Position numbers and translations under genes: made by a program
Source of the DNA: Shewanella maritima
GTDB lineage: Bacteria > Pseudomonadota > Gammaproteobacteria > Enterobacterales > Shewanellaceae
NCBI RefSeq assembly: GCF_004295345.1
Contig: NZ_CP036200.1
Span: 2,655,001-2,719,000 of the forward strand
Reading direction: 5' to 3'
Length of the DNA: 64,000 nucleotides
The notes under the pieces: generated by a model
Database searches by the model: none
Seen by the model: the letters and a program-made list of their open reading frames with translations, nothing else
What the model was told of the DNA's origin: nothing
In this document: positions 56,872-64,000 of the stretch, piece after piece
Numbering within the stretch: position 1 is the stretch's first letter
How the letters are laid out: every line of letters starts with the position of its first letter

Positions 56872-58223
56872 GCCATTTAAGTCGGCAGCTGTTTTGGAAG
56901 CTATGTTTGGTGATTGCCACTGGCGTGGTGGCCTTGTTTTATCTCATAGATCAGATCACCTCTGAAACGGAAGAGGGCATGAGCCTATTGGCTCAGGCTG
57001 ACCGCGATACCATTACACAATGGGGGCAACACGCCGAGCAATTATATCTTGCTGGCGATATTGAGCAGCTTGAACAGTGGCTTGCCGAGTTAAAGCAGCA
57101 AGAGGACACCTATGTAAGTGTGGTGGACTTTGAGGTCGAGCATATTGCCGGTGATGCCACGAGAGCCACTTATTACGATGGTTACAACATGGGGCGCAGC
57201 GTGGATTGGAAAATCCATCTGTATTTTGCTGAAAACCCAACCATGGAAGTGCCGTTTAAAGACAAGCAGGCCAGCTTTTTGATCCAGTTACCTGAGCGTA
57301 TGCGCCCTGGCGGTTATTGGCGCTATGTTGAGTTAACCCTGCAAGTGATTGTACCGACGATATTGCTGATCCTACTCACTATATTCTTGTATCGCTACAT
57401 TATGAAGCCACTGGCGCAATTACAGAAAGCAACGCGAAACTTTAGCCGTGGGCAGCTGGACGTAAGTGCCCGCGAGCTAATGGGGCAGCGTCGTGATGAG
57501 TTTGGTGATCTTGCGACTAGCTTTGACCAAATGGCCGAGAGAATTAGCGAACAAATTATTAGCCAGCGACAGCTGATTGCTGATATGTCCCATGAGCTAC
57601 GTACGCCGTTAACGCGTTTAGATATTGCACTCGAACAACTTAAGCAAGAATTTGTTTCTGAAAATAGCCAGCGAATAGAGCGAGAGTCACAACATATTCG
57701 CAAGTTGGTAGAAGACAGTTTGGCATTAGCCTGGCTTGAGAATGAGCGCCCTGAGTTGCAACAAGAATCAATGGAGCTGGTTGATCTGATTGATGTCATC
57801 ACTACCGATGCACGCTATGAGTACCCCGACCGTGAGATAACCACTGAACTGCCAGACTCAGTTGTGTTACACAACACCAGTCACCGCGCTGCGGGGCAAG
57901 CTATCGAGAACATTTTGCGTAACGCGCTGCGCTACACGCCTGCTGGTGGTGTGGTGCAAATAAAGCTTGTTTGCGACAAACAGCAAGCGGTGTTAGATAT
58001 TCTTGATCAAGGCCCTGGTGTACCAGAAGAGTTATTGTCGGCAATATTTAAACCCTTCTTTCGGGTTGATAAGTCTCGCGAGCGTGCGGGCAATAGCTTT
58101 GGGTTAGGGCTGTCGTTAGCCCAAAGGCAGCTCACAGCCATAGGCGCAAGCGTTGTGGCAACGAATCATTCCTTTGGCGGTTTACAAATGCGCATGACCT
58201 TTCCCATCGCAAAAGGTTTATAA
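56868..58223 (+). CDS. Sensor histidine kinase (PfeS-like)
   Basis: This 451-residue kinase has two membrane helices (about 10-30 and 160-180) flanking a periplasmic sensor of about 125 residues. It has a HAMP domain (about 185-235), a HisKA motif LIADMSHELRTPLTRLD (His about 243) and the ATPase boxes ENILRNALRYTPAGG (N box), DQGPGVPEE (G1) and FGLGLSLAQR (G2). Its start overlaps the response-regulator stop. The length and layout resemble PfeS/PirS sensors for catecholate siderophores. Confidence 0.92.
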   Translation: MSHLSRQLFWKLCLVIATGVVALFYLIDQITSETEEGMSLLAQADRDTITQWGQHAEQLYLAGDIEQLEQWLAELKQQEDTYVSVVDFEVEHIAGDATRATYYDGYNMGRSVDWKIHLYFAENPTMEVPFKDKQASFLIQLPERMRPGGYWRYVELTLQVIVPTILLILLTIFLYRYIMKPLAQLQKATRNFSRGQLDVSARELMGQRRDEFGDLATSFDQMAERISEQIISQRQLIADMSHELRTPLTRLDIALEQLKQEFVSENSQRIERESQHIRKLVEDSLALAWLENERPELQQESMELVDLIDVITTDARYEYPDREITTELPDSVVLHNTSHRAAGQAIENILRNALRYTPAGGVVQIKLVCDKQQAVLDILDQGPGVPEELLSAIFKPFFRVDKSRERAGNSFGLGLSLAQRQLTAIGASVVATNHSFGGLQMRMTFPIAKGL

Positions 58224-58276
58224 GTATTGGCTAAACTAAGTGTAAAATTTGTAAAACCGCTGTTACCTCGCCTTTA

Positions 58277-58296
58277 AATAACAATAATTCTCATTT
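58277..58296. promoter_or_regulatory. Fur-box-like site upstream of TonB receptor 2
   Basis: AATAACAATAATTCTCATTT matches about two thirds of the Fur consensus and lies 31 nt upstream of the receptor start. Confidence 0.5.
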
Positions 58297-58326
58297 GAGG
58301 ATTATTTAAAGGAATATAGGTAACGC

Positions 58327-60354
58327 ATGAACATATCGGAATATTTAGCTTCTCCTACCAAACGCCTAGCACCACTGGCAGCGGCAGTGCTGTGCGCTCT
58401 TAGCGCGCAAACAGCTGTTGCTCAAGAGGTAGCTGACAAGGAAGATAATCTCGATGATGTTGAGGTTATTGCGATTGTTGGTAAAACCACAAATACCGTT
58501 ATTACTCCGCAAGAGCTTGAAAAGTATCAAGCCAATGACTTAGCCGATGTTTTCCGCCTAGTGCCATCAGTGTCTGTGGGTGGCTCGCTAGGTATTGCGC
58601 AAAAGGTCTACATTCGTGGCCTTGAAGATACCCTATTAAATGTCACTGTAGATGGCGCACCGCAAACCAGTACCTTATTCCACCACATGGGCCGTGTCTC
58701 GATTGATCCTGAACTACTGCGTGAAGTTGAAGTGCAAGCTGGTGCAGGTGAAGCGACTGCAGGTGCTGGCGCGGTAGGCGGTGCAATCCGCTTTAAAACC
58801 AAAGGTGTTGATGACTTACTGGACTCAAGTGAGAGCTTTGGTGGTCAGCTAAAAGGTAACTACTTTAGCAATGACGGCTACAAAGGCAGTGCAACCCTTT
58901 ATGGCCGCTTAGGTGACGATTGGGGCGTGCTTGGCTCTTACGTTTACTCAGACCGCAACAACATGAAAGATGGCAGTGGCGTTGAAATTAACGGCACTGG
59001 AGGTGAGCAAAAGCTAGGTTATTTCAAACTTGGTGGTGACATCACCGACTCACAATCGATTACTTTTAGCTACGAGTCTCGCAAAGAGGAAGGTGAGTTT
59101 TCACAGCGCCCTAACTGGCCGGCGTTAGAAGGGGCAACCTTATACCCGATTGAGCTTACCCGTGACACTTTTGTGGCCAACTACCTGTTTGAGCTAAACG
59201 ATGCTGTCAATTTGGATTTAAGTGCGTATCACACCGAGGCTAAGGTGGTACAAGACGTCTATGACCGCTGGGGCAAGTATCAAGGTAAAGTCACTACCTA
59301 CGGCTTTGACCTTCGCAACCAAAGTTACGTAAGTAACCACACCATTACTTATGGCGTTGAGCACCGTAAGGATGAAGTTCATTCAAAACCTCTGGTTGAT
59401 GGCGGTGGCGACGGCGCTAAAGAAGAAGGTTCAGTTACCGCGTTTTATGCCCAAGACCATTGGCAAATCAATCGAGACTTACTGCTAAGTTTTGGTTTGC
59501 GCTACGACAAATATGACCTTGAGCAAATTACTTACGATGCTAAAACCGACAGCGATGGCTTTAGTCCTAACATTGGTGTGCAGTATCAAATTAGTGATAA
59601 CTGGCGTTTTAATGCAGGCTACGCACAAGCGATGCGCGGCAAGGAAGTTGGCGATGCATTCACTGTTGAGGCAGGTTACAGCTCGCTTGACCCCAACCTA
59701 AAAGCTGAAGAAGTGGATAACACTGAGGTCGCGATTACCTATGAAGATGATAGCTGGCAGGTCACTGCTACGGGTTATAAGAGCGACATTGATAACGTTA
59801 TCCAGGATCAACTTGGACAGGGTACCTACTACGAGAATGTTGGCACCTTAGAAACCAAAGGTTTTGAAGTGCGCGCCGTATATTGGTTTGAAGATCTACG
59901 GATAATGGCTAACTACAGTAACAATGATGCAGAAATTAACGGCCATACTGTTGAAGGTTATGAGCACATTGGTTTAGCAAATGCCCGTGGTGACACCTGG
60001 GGCTTGAATCTTAAGTACACGCTGACCGATGACATTGAATTCGGTTGGAACTTCACCTACGTACAAGACCTAAACAACATCGAAGTGCTGCACCGCGCGG
60101 TAGACATCGGCTGGATTGATCGTACCTATACCATAGATAAAGACGGTTACCAGGTGCATGACGTCTACGCTCAGTGGACGCCACTTAGCAACGACAGTCT
60201 CAAGGTTAATCTGGCGGTACAAAACCTGTTTGATGAAGACTACCGTGATCACTCAAGTGTCGGTGATTACAGCAGTATTCCTGATTGGGGGATTGTTGCC
60301 GGTCTAAAAGAAGCGGGTCGTGATATTCGCGCGTCAATCAGTTATCAGTTTTAA
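58327..60354 (+). CDS. TonB-dependent outer-membrane receptor 2
   Basis: This 675-residue receptor has a long signal region (MNISEYLASPTKRLAPLAAAVLCALSAQTAVAQ), a plug domain (about 45-160, with VYIRGLEDTLLNVTVDGAPQ and VEVQAGAGEATAGAGAVGGAIRF), and a beta-barrel with terminal Phe (ASISYQF). The stretch QAMRGKE...DPNLKAEE resembles the FRAP/NPNL motifs of heme receptors, but only partly; heme or siderophore is possible. AAAGGAATATAGG serves as the ribosome binding site. It follows the two-component system by about 100 nt. Confidence 0.92.
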   Translation: MNISEYLASPTKRLAPLAAAVLCALSAQTAVAQEVADKEDNLDDVEVIAIVGKTTNTVITPQELEKYQANDLADVFRLVPSVSVGGSLGIAQKVYIRGLEDTLLNVTVDGAPQTSTLFHHMGRVSIDPELLREVEVQAGAGEATAGAGAVGGAIRFKTKGVDDLLDSSESFGGQLKGNYFSNDGYKGSATLYGRLGDDWGVLGSYVYSDRNNMKDGSGVEINGTGGEQKLGYFKLGGDITDSQSITFSYESRKEEGEFSQRPNWPALEGATLYPIELTRDTFVANYLFELNDAVNLDLSAYHTEAKVVQDVYDRWGKYQGKVTTYGFDLRNQSYVSNHTITYGVEHRKDEVHSKPLVDGGGDGAKEEGSVTAFYAQDHWQINRDLLLSFGLRYDKYDLEQITYDAKTDSDGFSPNIGVQYQISDNWRFNAGYAQAMRGKEVGDAFTVEAGYSSLDPNLKAEEVDNTEVAITYEDDSWQVTATGYKSDIDNVIQDQLGQGTYYENVGTLETKGFEVRAVYWFEDLRIMANYSNNDAEINGHTVEGYEHIGLANARGDTWGLNLKYTLTDDIEFGWNFTYVQDLNNIEVLHRAVDIGWIDRTYTIDKDGYQVHDVYAQWTPLSNDSLKVNLAVQNLFDEDYRDHSSVGDYSSIPDWGIVAGLKEAGRDIRASISYQF

Positions 60355-60369
60355 GTGCTGAGTTAGTAA

Positions 60370-60397
60370 GCGGTCACAGTTGTTGTGGCCGCTTTTT
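60370..60397 (+). terminator. Terminator after TonB receptor 2
   Basis: AGCGGTCACA and TGTGGCCGCT form a 10-bp stem (one G-U) followed by TTTTTG. It lies just before the PepSY-like gene. Confidence 0.8.
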
Positions 60398-60413
60398 GTT
60401 GTTTGGGAACGCC

Positions 60414-60968
60414 ATGAAAGCAAAAACAAGAATGTTATGGATGAAACTACATGCTTACTTTGCATGTTTTTTCTTACCTATCACCCTAGTTTATATCACC
60501 ACGGGAATGTTGTACTTCTTTGATATTAAAGGGAGTGTCACATCGGAATCTGAGTATTTTATTGAGATGCCACAAGGCTGGACTAAAGATGAAAAGCAAG
60601 CTGAAGCGATAGTGACCGCCTACTTAGTGGGGGACAAATATGTTGAGCGACCTAGCGAATACTATTGGTATGAAGGTGTGCACTATTGGTACAACTACGA
60701 GCGCGAAGTAGCGCTGTCGGCGACTGATGATGACAAAGTCGCTGATTTGCATATTAAAGAGCATGATCTTCTTGAGTCATTGCTGATTGTGCATAAGGGG
60801 TTTGCAGGCACTTACTTCAAAATTTTCTCGGTGCTGTTTGGCTTGAGCCTAGCGTTTAGCATAGTGAGCGGTGTGGTGATCACTTTGCAATTGCCACAGC
60901 TTAAAGTGCCTTCGCTAATCAGCATAGCGGCGGGAGCGGCATTGCTGCTAGTGGGCTTCTTTTTGTAA
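60414..60968 (+). CDS. PepSY-associated membrane protein
   Basis: The 184-residue protein has a membrane helix at each end (about 13-38 and 125-180) and a hydrophilic middle region (YFIEMPQGWTKDEKQAEAI...YYWYEGVHYWYNYE). MKLHAYFACFFLPITLVYITTGMLYFFDI resembles the N-terminal half of PepSY/PiuB iron-reductase-like proteins. ATG 60414 is chosen; GGGA is upstream; an earlier TTG at 60396 adds six residues. It may be a reduced, single-unit relative of the longer PepSY gene downstream. Confidence 0.7.
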   Translation: MKAKTRMLWMKLHAYFACFFLPITLVYITTGMLYFFDIKGSVTSESEYFIEMPQGWTKDEKQAEAIVTAYLVGDKYVERPSEYYWYEGVHYWYNYEREVALSATDDDKVADLHIKEHDLLESLLIVHKGFAGTYFKIFSVLFGLSLAFSIVSGVVITLQLPQLKVPSLISIAAGAALLLVGFFL

Positions 60969-61078
60969 TAGCCCCTTTGTTTGCTGTGTTTGAGTGTCAG
61001 TTGTTTGAACGGTGCAATTGATGAGCATGGCTTGCATCCATATTCTGATTCAACTGCAATAATTTAATGTAAATAAAA

Positions 61079-61101
61079 ATAACACCTATTCTCATTATTG
61101 T
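61079..61101. promoter_or_regulatory. Fur-box-like site upstream of the PiuB operon
   Basis: ATAACACCTATTCTCATTATTG; read on the minus strand it contains CAATAATGAGAATAGG, which resembles a Fur site. It lies about 50 nt upstream of the next gene. Confidence 0.5.
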
Positions 61102-61145
61102 TGATCGTGTTAATATTTTGCTAACATTCTGGGCGGGGCAACAGC

Positions 61146-61436
61146 ATGAGCAAGAAATCCACCTTTGACGCTGTAAAGCGGCGTAATTTAATGGCGATCA
61201 TATTGGCGCTAATCACGGCAACTGTGATGATCCCGGGCATGACAGTGTATCTTCCATTTTCGTTTGAAGAGCAAATCCTTATTCCTATTTTACTGTTCCC
61301 ATTTATCTGGAGCGGGCTATTTATCTACACCTATATGGCTGAAAAAGCCTGGCATCCTTTAGTTGTGATGCTGGCGCTAACCTTTAGTCATGCAGGTTTG
61401 AGTTACTATGCGTTGACTCAAGGAGCGAGTGCATGA
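61146..61436 (+). CDS. Small inner-membrane protein (DUF3649-like)
   Basis: This 96-residue protein has two or three hydrophobic segments (MAIILALITATVMIPGMTVYL, ILIPILLFPFIWSGLFIYTYM, PLVVMLALTFSHAGLSYYAL). Small proteins of this kind precede PepSY/PiuB genes in iron-uptake operons. Its stop overlaps the start of the next gene (ATGA). No catalytic motif is visible. Confidence 0.65.
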   Translation: MSKKSTFDAVKRRNLMAIILALITATVMIPGMTVYLPFSFEEQILIPILLFPFIWSGLFIYTYMAEKAWHPLVVMLALTFSHAGLSYYALTQGASA

Positions 61437-63052
61437 AGAGCTTAACGATTAAGAAGCTATTTCAGCTACATAGTTGGGTGGGTGTGGTAACCGGTGTATT
61501 ACTGTTTATTGTCGCTTTTACTGGTGCCGTAGCGGTATTTGCTCGTCCTGAGTTAGTGATTTGGTCAAATACGGTAACCGATGATGTTCCTCAAGCCGTG
61601 TCAGGTGAGCAGGTGCAAAAGCTGGTGAATCACTATAGCGAGAAGGTGCCAGCCGAGTTTACCGAAAATATCCATATTTACATGCCGACCGGCTACAACT
61701 ACACAGATTTGACCTTGCTATTTGAGTCGCACCACGGTGATGAAAATCACGAGCATGCGGCGGTATATGCCTATGAAATAGACAGTAATACTTTAGAGCT
61801 TAAACGTGAGTTTTATGGTGCCACTGGCGATTACTACATGGGGCGTAAATATAATTCAGGCTCTTTTATTGGTCACTTCCATGCCGATTTACATTTAGGC
61901 CGACCAATTGGCCTCATTTTAACAGGCTTCATGGGATTAACCCTGATGGTATCGGTGATCACAGGTCTCTATATCCATAGGGAAATGTTCAAGCAGCTGT
62001 TCACCTTTAGACGTGAAAAGAGCTTTAGCGTGCTAACCAGCGACGCGCATAAGTTGTTTGGTCTGTGGGGTAGTGTATTTCACTTAGTTATTGGTTTTAC
62101 AGGTGCTTTCCTAGGCTTAGCGACGGTTATTTTACTACCTGCAGCAGCCTACGTGAGCTTTAATGGTGACCAAGACAAGCTAGTCGAAACCTTTACCGCC
62201 ATGCCTGAGCCCGTTATTAGTCAGGAGTATCAACCGACAGAAATCGCCTCGATTATGTCGAGCATTGAGCAAATTGACCAAAAAGCAGTGTTGATGGACT
62301 TAACTCTGATGGCGCTTAATGACAAAAACTCAGTGGTGTATGCCCGCATGATGGGTGGGGAGAACTTTGCATCTGAGCTGCTTGAATACAAGGGCAACGG
62401 TGAGTTTGCTAAGTCTATGTCTAGTCTTGGTGATATCAATGGTTGGGCTATTACAGTGATTGAGTGGCTGTTCCCGTTGCACTTCGGTAACTTCTCAGGC
62501 GTATTCGTGAAGTTCCTTTGGGGCTTTTTGGGTTTATCAACCGCGTTAATACCCTTGTCTGGTGTAATGATGTGGCTAGCCAAGCGCAGCCGCGGCAATA
62601 ACAGTGACTTATCGCCAATTGCTTATCAGCGTTGGAACCGCTTTGTTATCGGCTCATGCGGCGGTATTGTGCTGGCTTGTGCTGCAATGTTCCCAGCACA
62701 GGTAATATTAAATGCGACAGTTGTTGGTGTTGCGCAAAACAGTTGGTTTGCGCCTATCTTCTTTGGTAGTTGGGTCGCGTGGTTAGTGCTGTGCATTCTA
62801 CCTATCGAGTATCGTCGTTTGCTCAAAGCCAATACCTTGTTAGTCGCATTGCTGCTAACTGTCATTATGCCGTTAAAGCTATTTACGGTGGATGGCTACT
62901 TAGGATATCTATTTAGCGCCAAATACAGCTTGGTTGCGGCAATTGATGTGAGCTTTTTAATTTTAGGCTTACTTAGCTTTTATGTTGCAGGCAAGGTGAA
63001 AACCCAGTCGATGGCGATGAATACAGAAGTGTTAGAGGAGAAAAGCGCATGA
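61433..63052 (+). CDS. PepSY/PiuB-type inner-membrane protein
   Basis: This 539-residue protein has several membrane helices and PepSY-type periplasmic regions. It begins KKLFQLHSWVGVVTGVLLFIVAFTGAVAVF and has GHFHADLHLGRPIGLILTGFMGL (about 143-165), a second helix pair beginning DAHKLFGLWGSVFHLVIGFTGAF, and C-terminal helices. Conserved His residues (LHSW, HFHADLH, DAHKL, FPLHFGN) could bind heme, as proposed for the PiuB/FegB family of iron-reducing proteins. Its start overlaps the 96-residue gene, and it overlaps the next gene by 4 nt. Confidence 0.85.
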   Translation: MKSLTIKKLFQLHSWVGVVTGVLLFIVAFTGAVAVFARPELVIWSNTVTDDVPQAVSGEQVQKLVNHYSEKVPAEFTENIHIYMPTGYNYTDLTLLFESHHGDENHEHAAVYAYEIDSNTLELKREFYGATGDYYMGRKYNSGSFIGHFHADLHLGRPIGLILTGFMGLTLMVSVITGLYIHREMFKQLFTFRREKSFSVLTSDAHKLFGLWGSVFHLVIGFTGAFLGLATVILLPAAAYVSFNGDQDKLVETFTAMPEPVISQEYQPTEIASIMSSIEQIDQKAVLMDLTLMALNDKNSVVYARMMGGENFASELLEYKGNGEFAKSMSSLGDINGWAITVIEWLFPLHFGNFSGVFVKFLWGFLGLSTALIPLSGVMMWLAKRSRGNNSDLSPIAYQRWNRFVIGSCGGIVLACAAMFPAQVILNATVVGVAQNSWFAPIFFGSWVAWLVLCILPIEYRRLLKANTLLVALLLTVIMPLKLFTVDGYLGYLFSAKYSLVAAIDVSFLILGLLSFYVAGKVKTQSMAMNTEVLEEKSA

Positions 63053-63273
63053 TGTACTTGGGTTTTATGCTCATTCTGGCAAGTTTTTGGGTACTGAGAA
63101 AGTCCACATTGCCTGCAGCGTTAAACTGGGGCATTGCGGGTGGCTTAGTGGTGGCGGCTTTGGCCATTAATGTGCAAGCGCTTGGTATGGCGCCCGCCAT
63201 TGTCACCTTTATTGCGAGTCTATTTTTAGCGGGCATTGTAATTGCCATGTTTACTAAGGGTAATACGCGCTAG
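63049..63273 (+). CDS. Small inner-membrane protein (DUF3325-like)
   Basis: The 74-residue protein has two or three hydrophobic segments and starts by overlapping the PepSY gene stop (ATGA). It matches the short third gene of the DUF3649-PepSY-DUF3325 operons that accompany TonB receptors in Proteobacteria. The function is unknown. Confidence 0.65.
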   Translation: MMYLGFMLILASFWVLRKSTLPAALNWGIAGGLVVAALAINVQALGMAPAIVTFIASLFLAGIVIAMFTKGNTR

Positions 63274-63301
63274 TAGCTAGCCGAGCCGTTTTAAATTTAT
63301 T

Positions 63302-63336
63302 AATGCCCTGTAATAAGTAATTACAGGGCATTTTTT
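63302..63336 (+). terminator. Terminator after PiuB operon
   Basis: AATGCCCTGTAAT and ATTACAGGGCATT form a 13-bp stem with a short loop, followed by TTTTT. It may also end the converging LysR transcript. Confidence 0.93.
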
Positions 63337-63353
63337 ATTGGGAAGGGGTCAAT

Positions 63354-64000
63354 CTATAGGTTTTCATCAATCCGATTAGAGATAATATCGCGGATCCATT
63401 TGTGCCCAGGTTCGGCGTTGTTGCGCTCGTGCCACAGTAATACATATTCCATTGGAATAAACTCAAACGGTAGCTCGATCAAGCTCAGCGGATATAACTT
63501 CATTGCATGTTTGGCAAAGCTAGATGGTAGGGTGAAAATCAAATCTGTATGGGCACACAAGCTGGCCGCGCCATAAAAGTCAGGTAAGGTGACGGAGATC
63601 TTGCGAGTTAGGTTTTGCTCGGCAAGATAGTAGTCCATCGCCCACCAGTCTTTACCCTCACAGCGCACTTGTACATGGTATAAATCAAGGTAATCGGCAA
63701 TTTGCCATTGTTGGTTTTGCACTTTCTCCAGTATTGGGTGGTCATCTCGTACTAAGCACACTTGGCGGTCTTGAAATAGACTTTGCTGCTCTATGCCTTC
63801 TGGGAGTTGGTCGAACTGCTTATCGGCTTGCGGGTGAATGTCGCGCCCGGTTATACCAAAGTCAATTTGCCCGAGTTGCAAGTCCTGCAGCGAGTTTTGA
63901 TTCCACACGTATGAGTCGAGTTTCAGCTGTGGTGCTTGCTTGAGTAACGGGCCAATGAACAACGGGAACAAGGTTTCATAAGCACTCTCAACCATGGCAA
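63354..64000 (-). CDS. LysR-family regulator, effector domain (partial)
   Basis: The C-terminal 215 residues of a LysR-type regulator lie at the window edge; the frame is open through position 64000, so the helix-turn-helix region lies beyond it. The visible part is the substrate-binding domain: AYETLFPLFIGPLLKQAPQLKLDSYVW near its start, LQLGQIDFGITGRDI, and QSLFQDRQVCLVRDDHPIL. No ligand or target gene can be assigned. Confidence 0.8.
   Translation of the reverse strand, partial: AMVESAYETLFPLFIGPLLKQAPQLKLDSYVWNQNSLQDLQLGQIDFGITGRDIHPQADKQFDQLPEGIEQQSLFQDRQVCLVRDDHPILEKVQNQQWQIADYLDLYHVQVRCEGKDWWAMDYYLAEQNLTRKISVTLPDFYGAASLCAHTDLIFTLPSSFAKHAMKLYPLSLIELPFEFIPMEYVLLWHERNNAEPGHKWIRDIISNRIDENL

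Overview
The window looks like a chromosomal segment of a Shewanella-type gammaproteobacterium. The evidence is the gene order coaE-pilD-pilC-pilB-pilA / nadC / ampDE / pdhR-aceEF-lpdA / acnB, a 12-heme c-type cytochrome, an arsEFG-like cluster first described in Shewanella, and many small palindromic intergenic repeats. The genus is inferred from gene content, not from any search.

Layout. 1-313: end of an rRNA operon (5S rRNA and its terminator; 23S must lie to the left). 911-4586: rarD, a YigI-type thioesterase and recQ. 5170-10191: leuABCD behind a leader-peptide attenuator. 10436-19128 (minus strand): mutT, yacG, zapD, coaE and the type IV pilus genes pilD, pilC, pilB and pilA, with a broken membrane sulfatase-fold gene between pilB and pilA. 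20205-22949: nadC, ampD, ampE. 23208-30549: pdhR with its operator, then aceE, aceF and lpdA. 30890-35326: a large periplasmic-propeller/PAS/GGDEF/EAL protein. 35435-37731: a PlpD-like patatin-POTRA-barrel gene with a frameshift. 37832-41769: a HAD phosphatase and acnB. 41911-45098: a frameshifted LysR gene, a short CDF-like transporter, a secreted hypothetical protein and an L,D-transpeptidase. 45448-48371: arsR plus arsE/arsF/arsG-like genes and an ArsP/YraQ-type permease. 48525-64000: a lipoprotein, then an iron- and metal-related region.

The last 15 kb is the most interesting part. It has five Fur-box-like sites. Leftward from a strong Fur box run pseudoazurin (Cu), a Cys/His-containing TPR-like protein, a very small HupE-like His-rich membrane protein, Ni superoxide dismutase and its maturation protease. 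This reads as an iron-sparing set in which Ni and Cu enzymes would be made when iron is short. Another Fur-like site precedes the dodecaheme cytochrome. Rightward lie a TonB receptor, a PfeRS-like two-component system, a second TonB receptor, and PepSY/PiuB-type inner-membrane proteins, which together suggest siderophore or heme uptake with inner-membrane reduction.

Three genes (sulfatase-fold transferase, patatin-barrel protein, LysR) are each split by what looks like loss of one base in a short homopolymer. This is either a shared sequencing artefact or real phase/pseudogene events. recQ has no ATG/GTG/TTG at the expected position, and the family-length protein would start at an ATC codon behind a good ribosome binding site.
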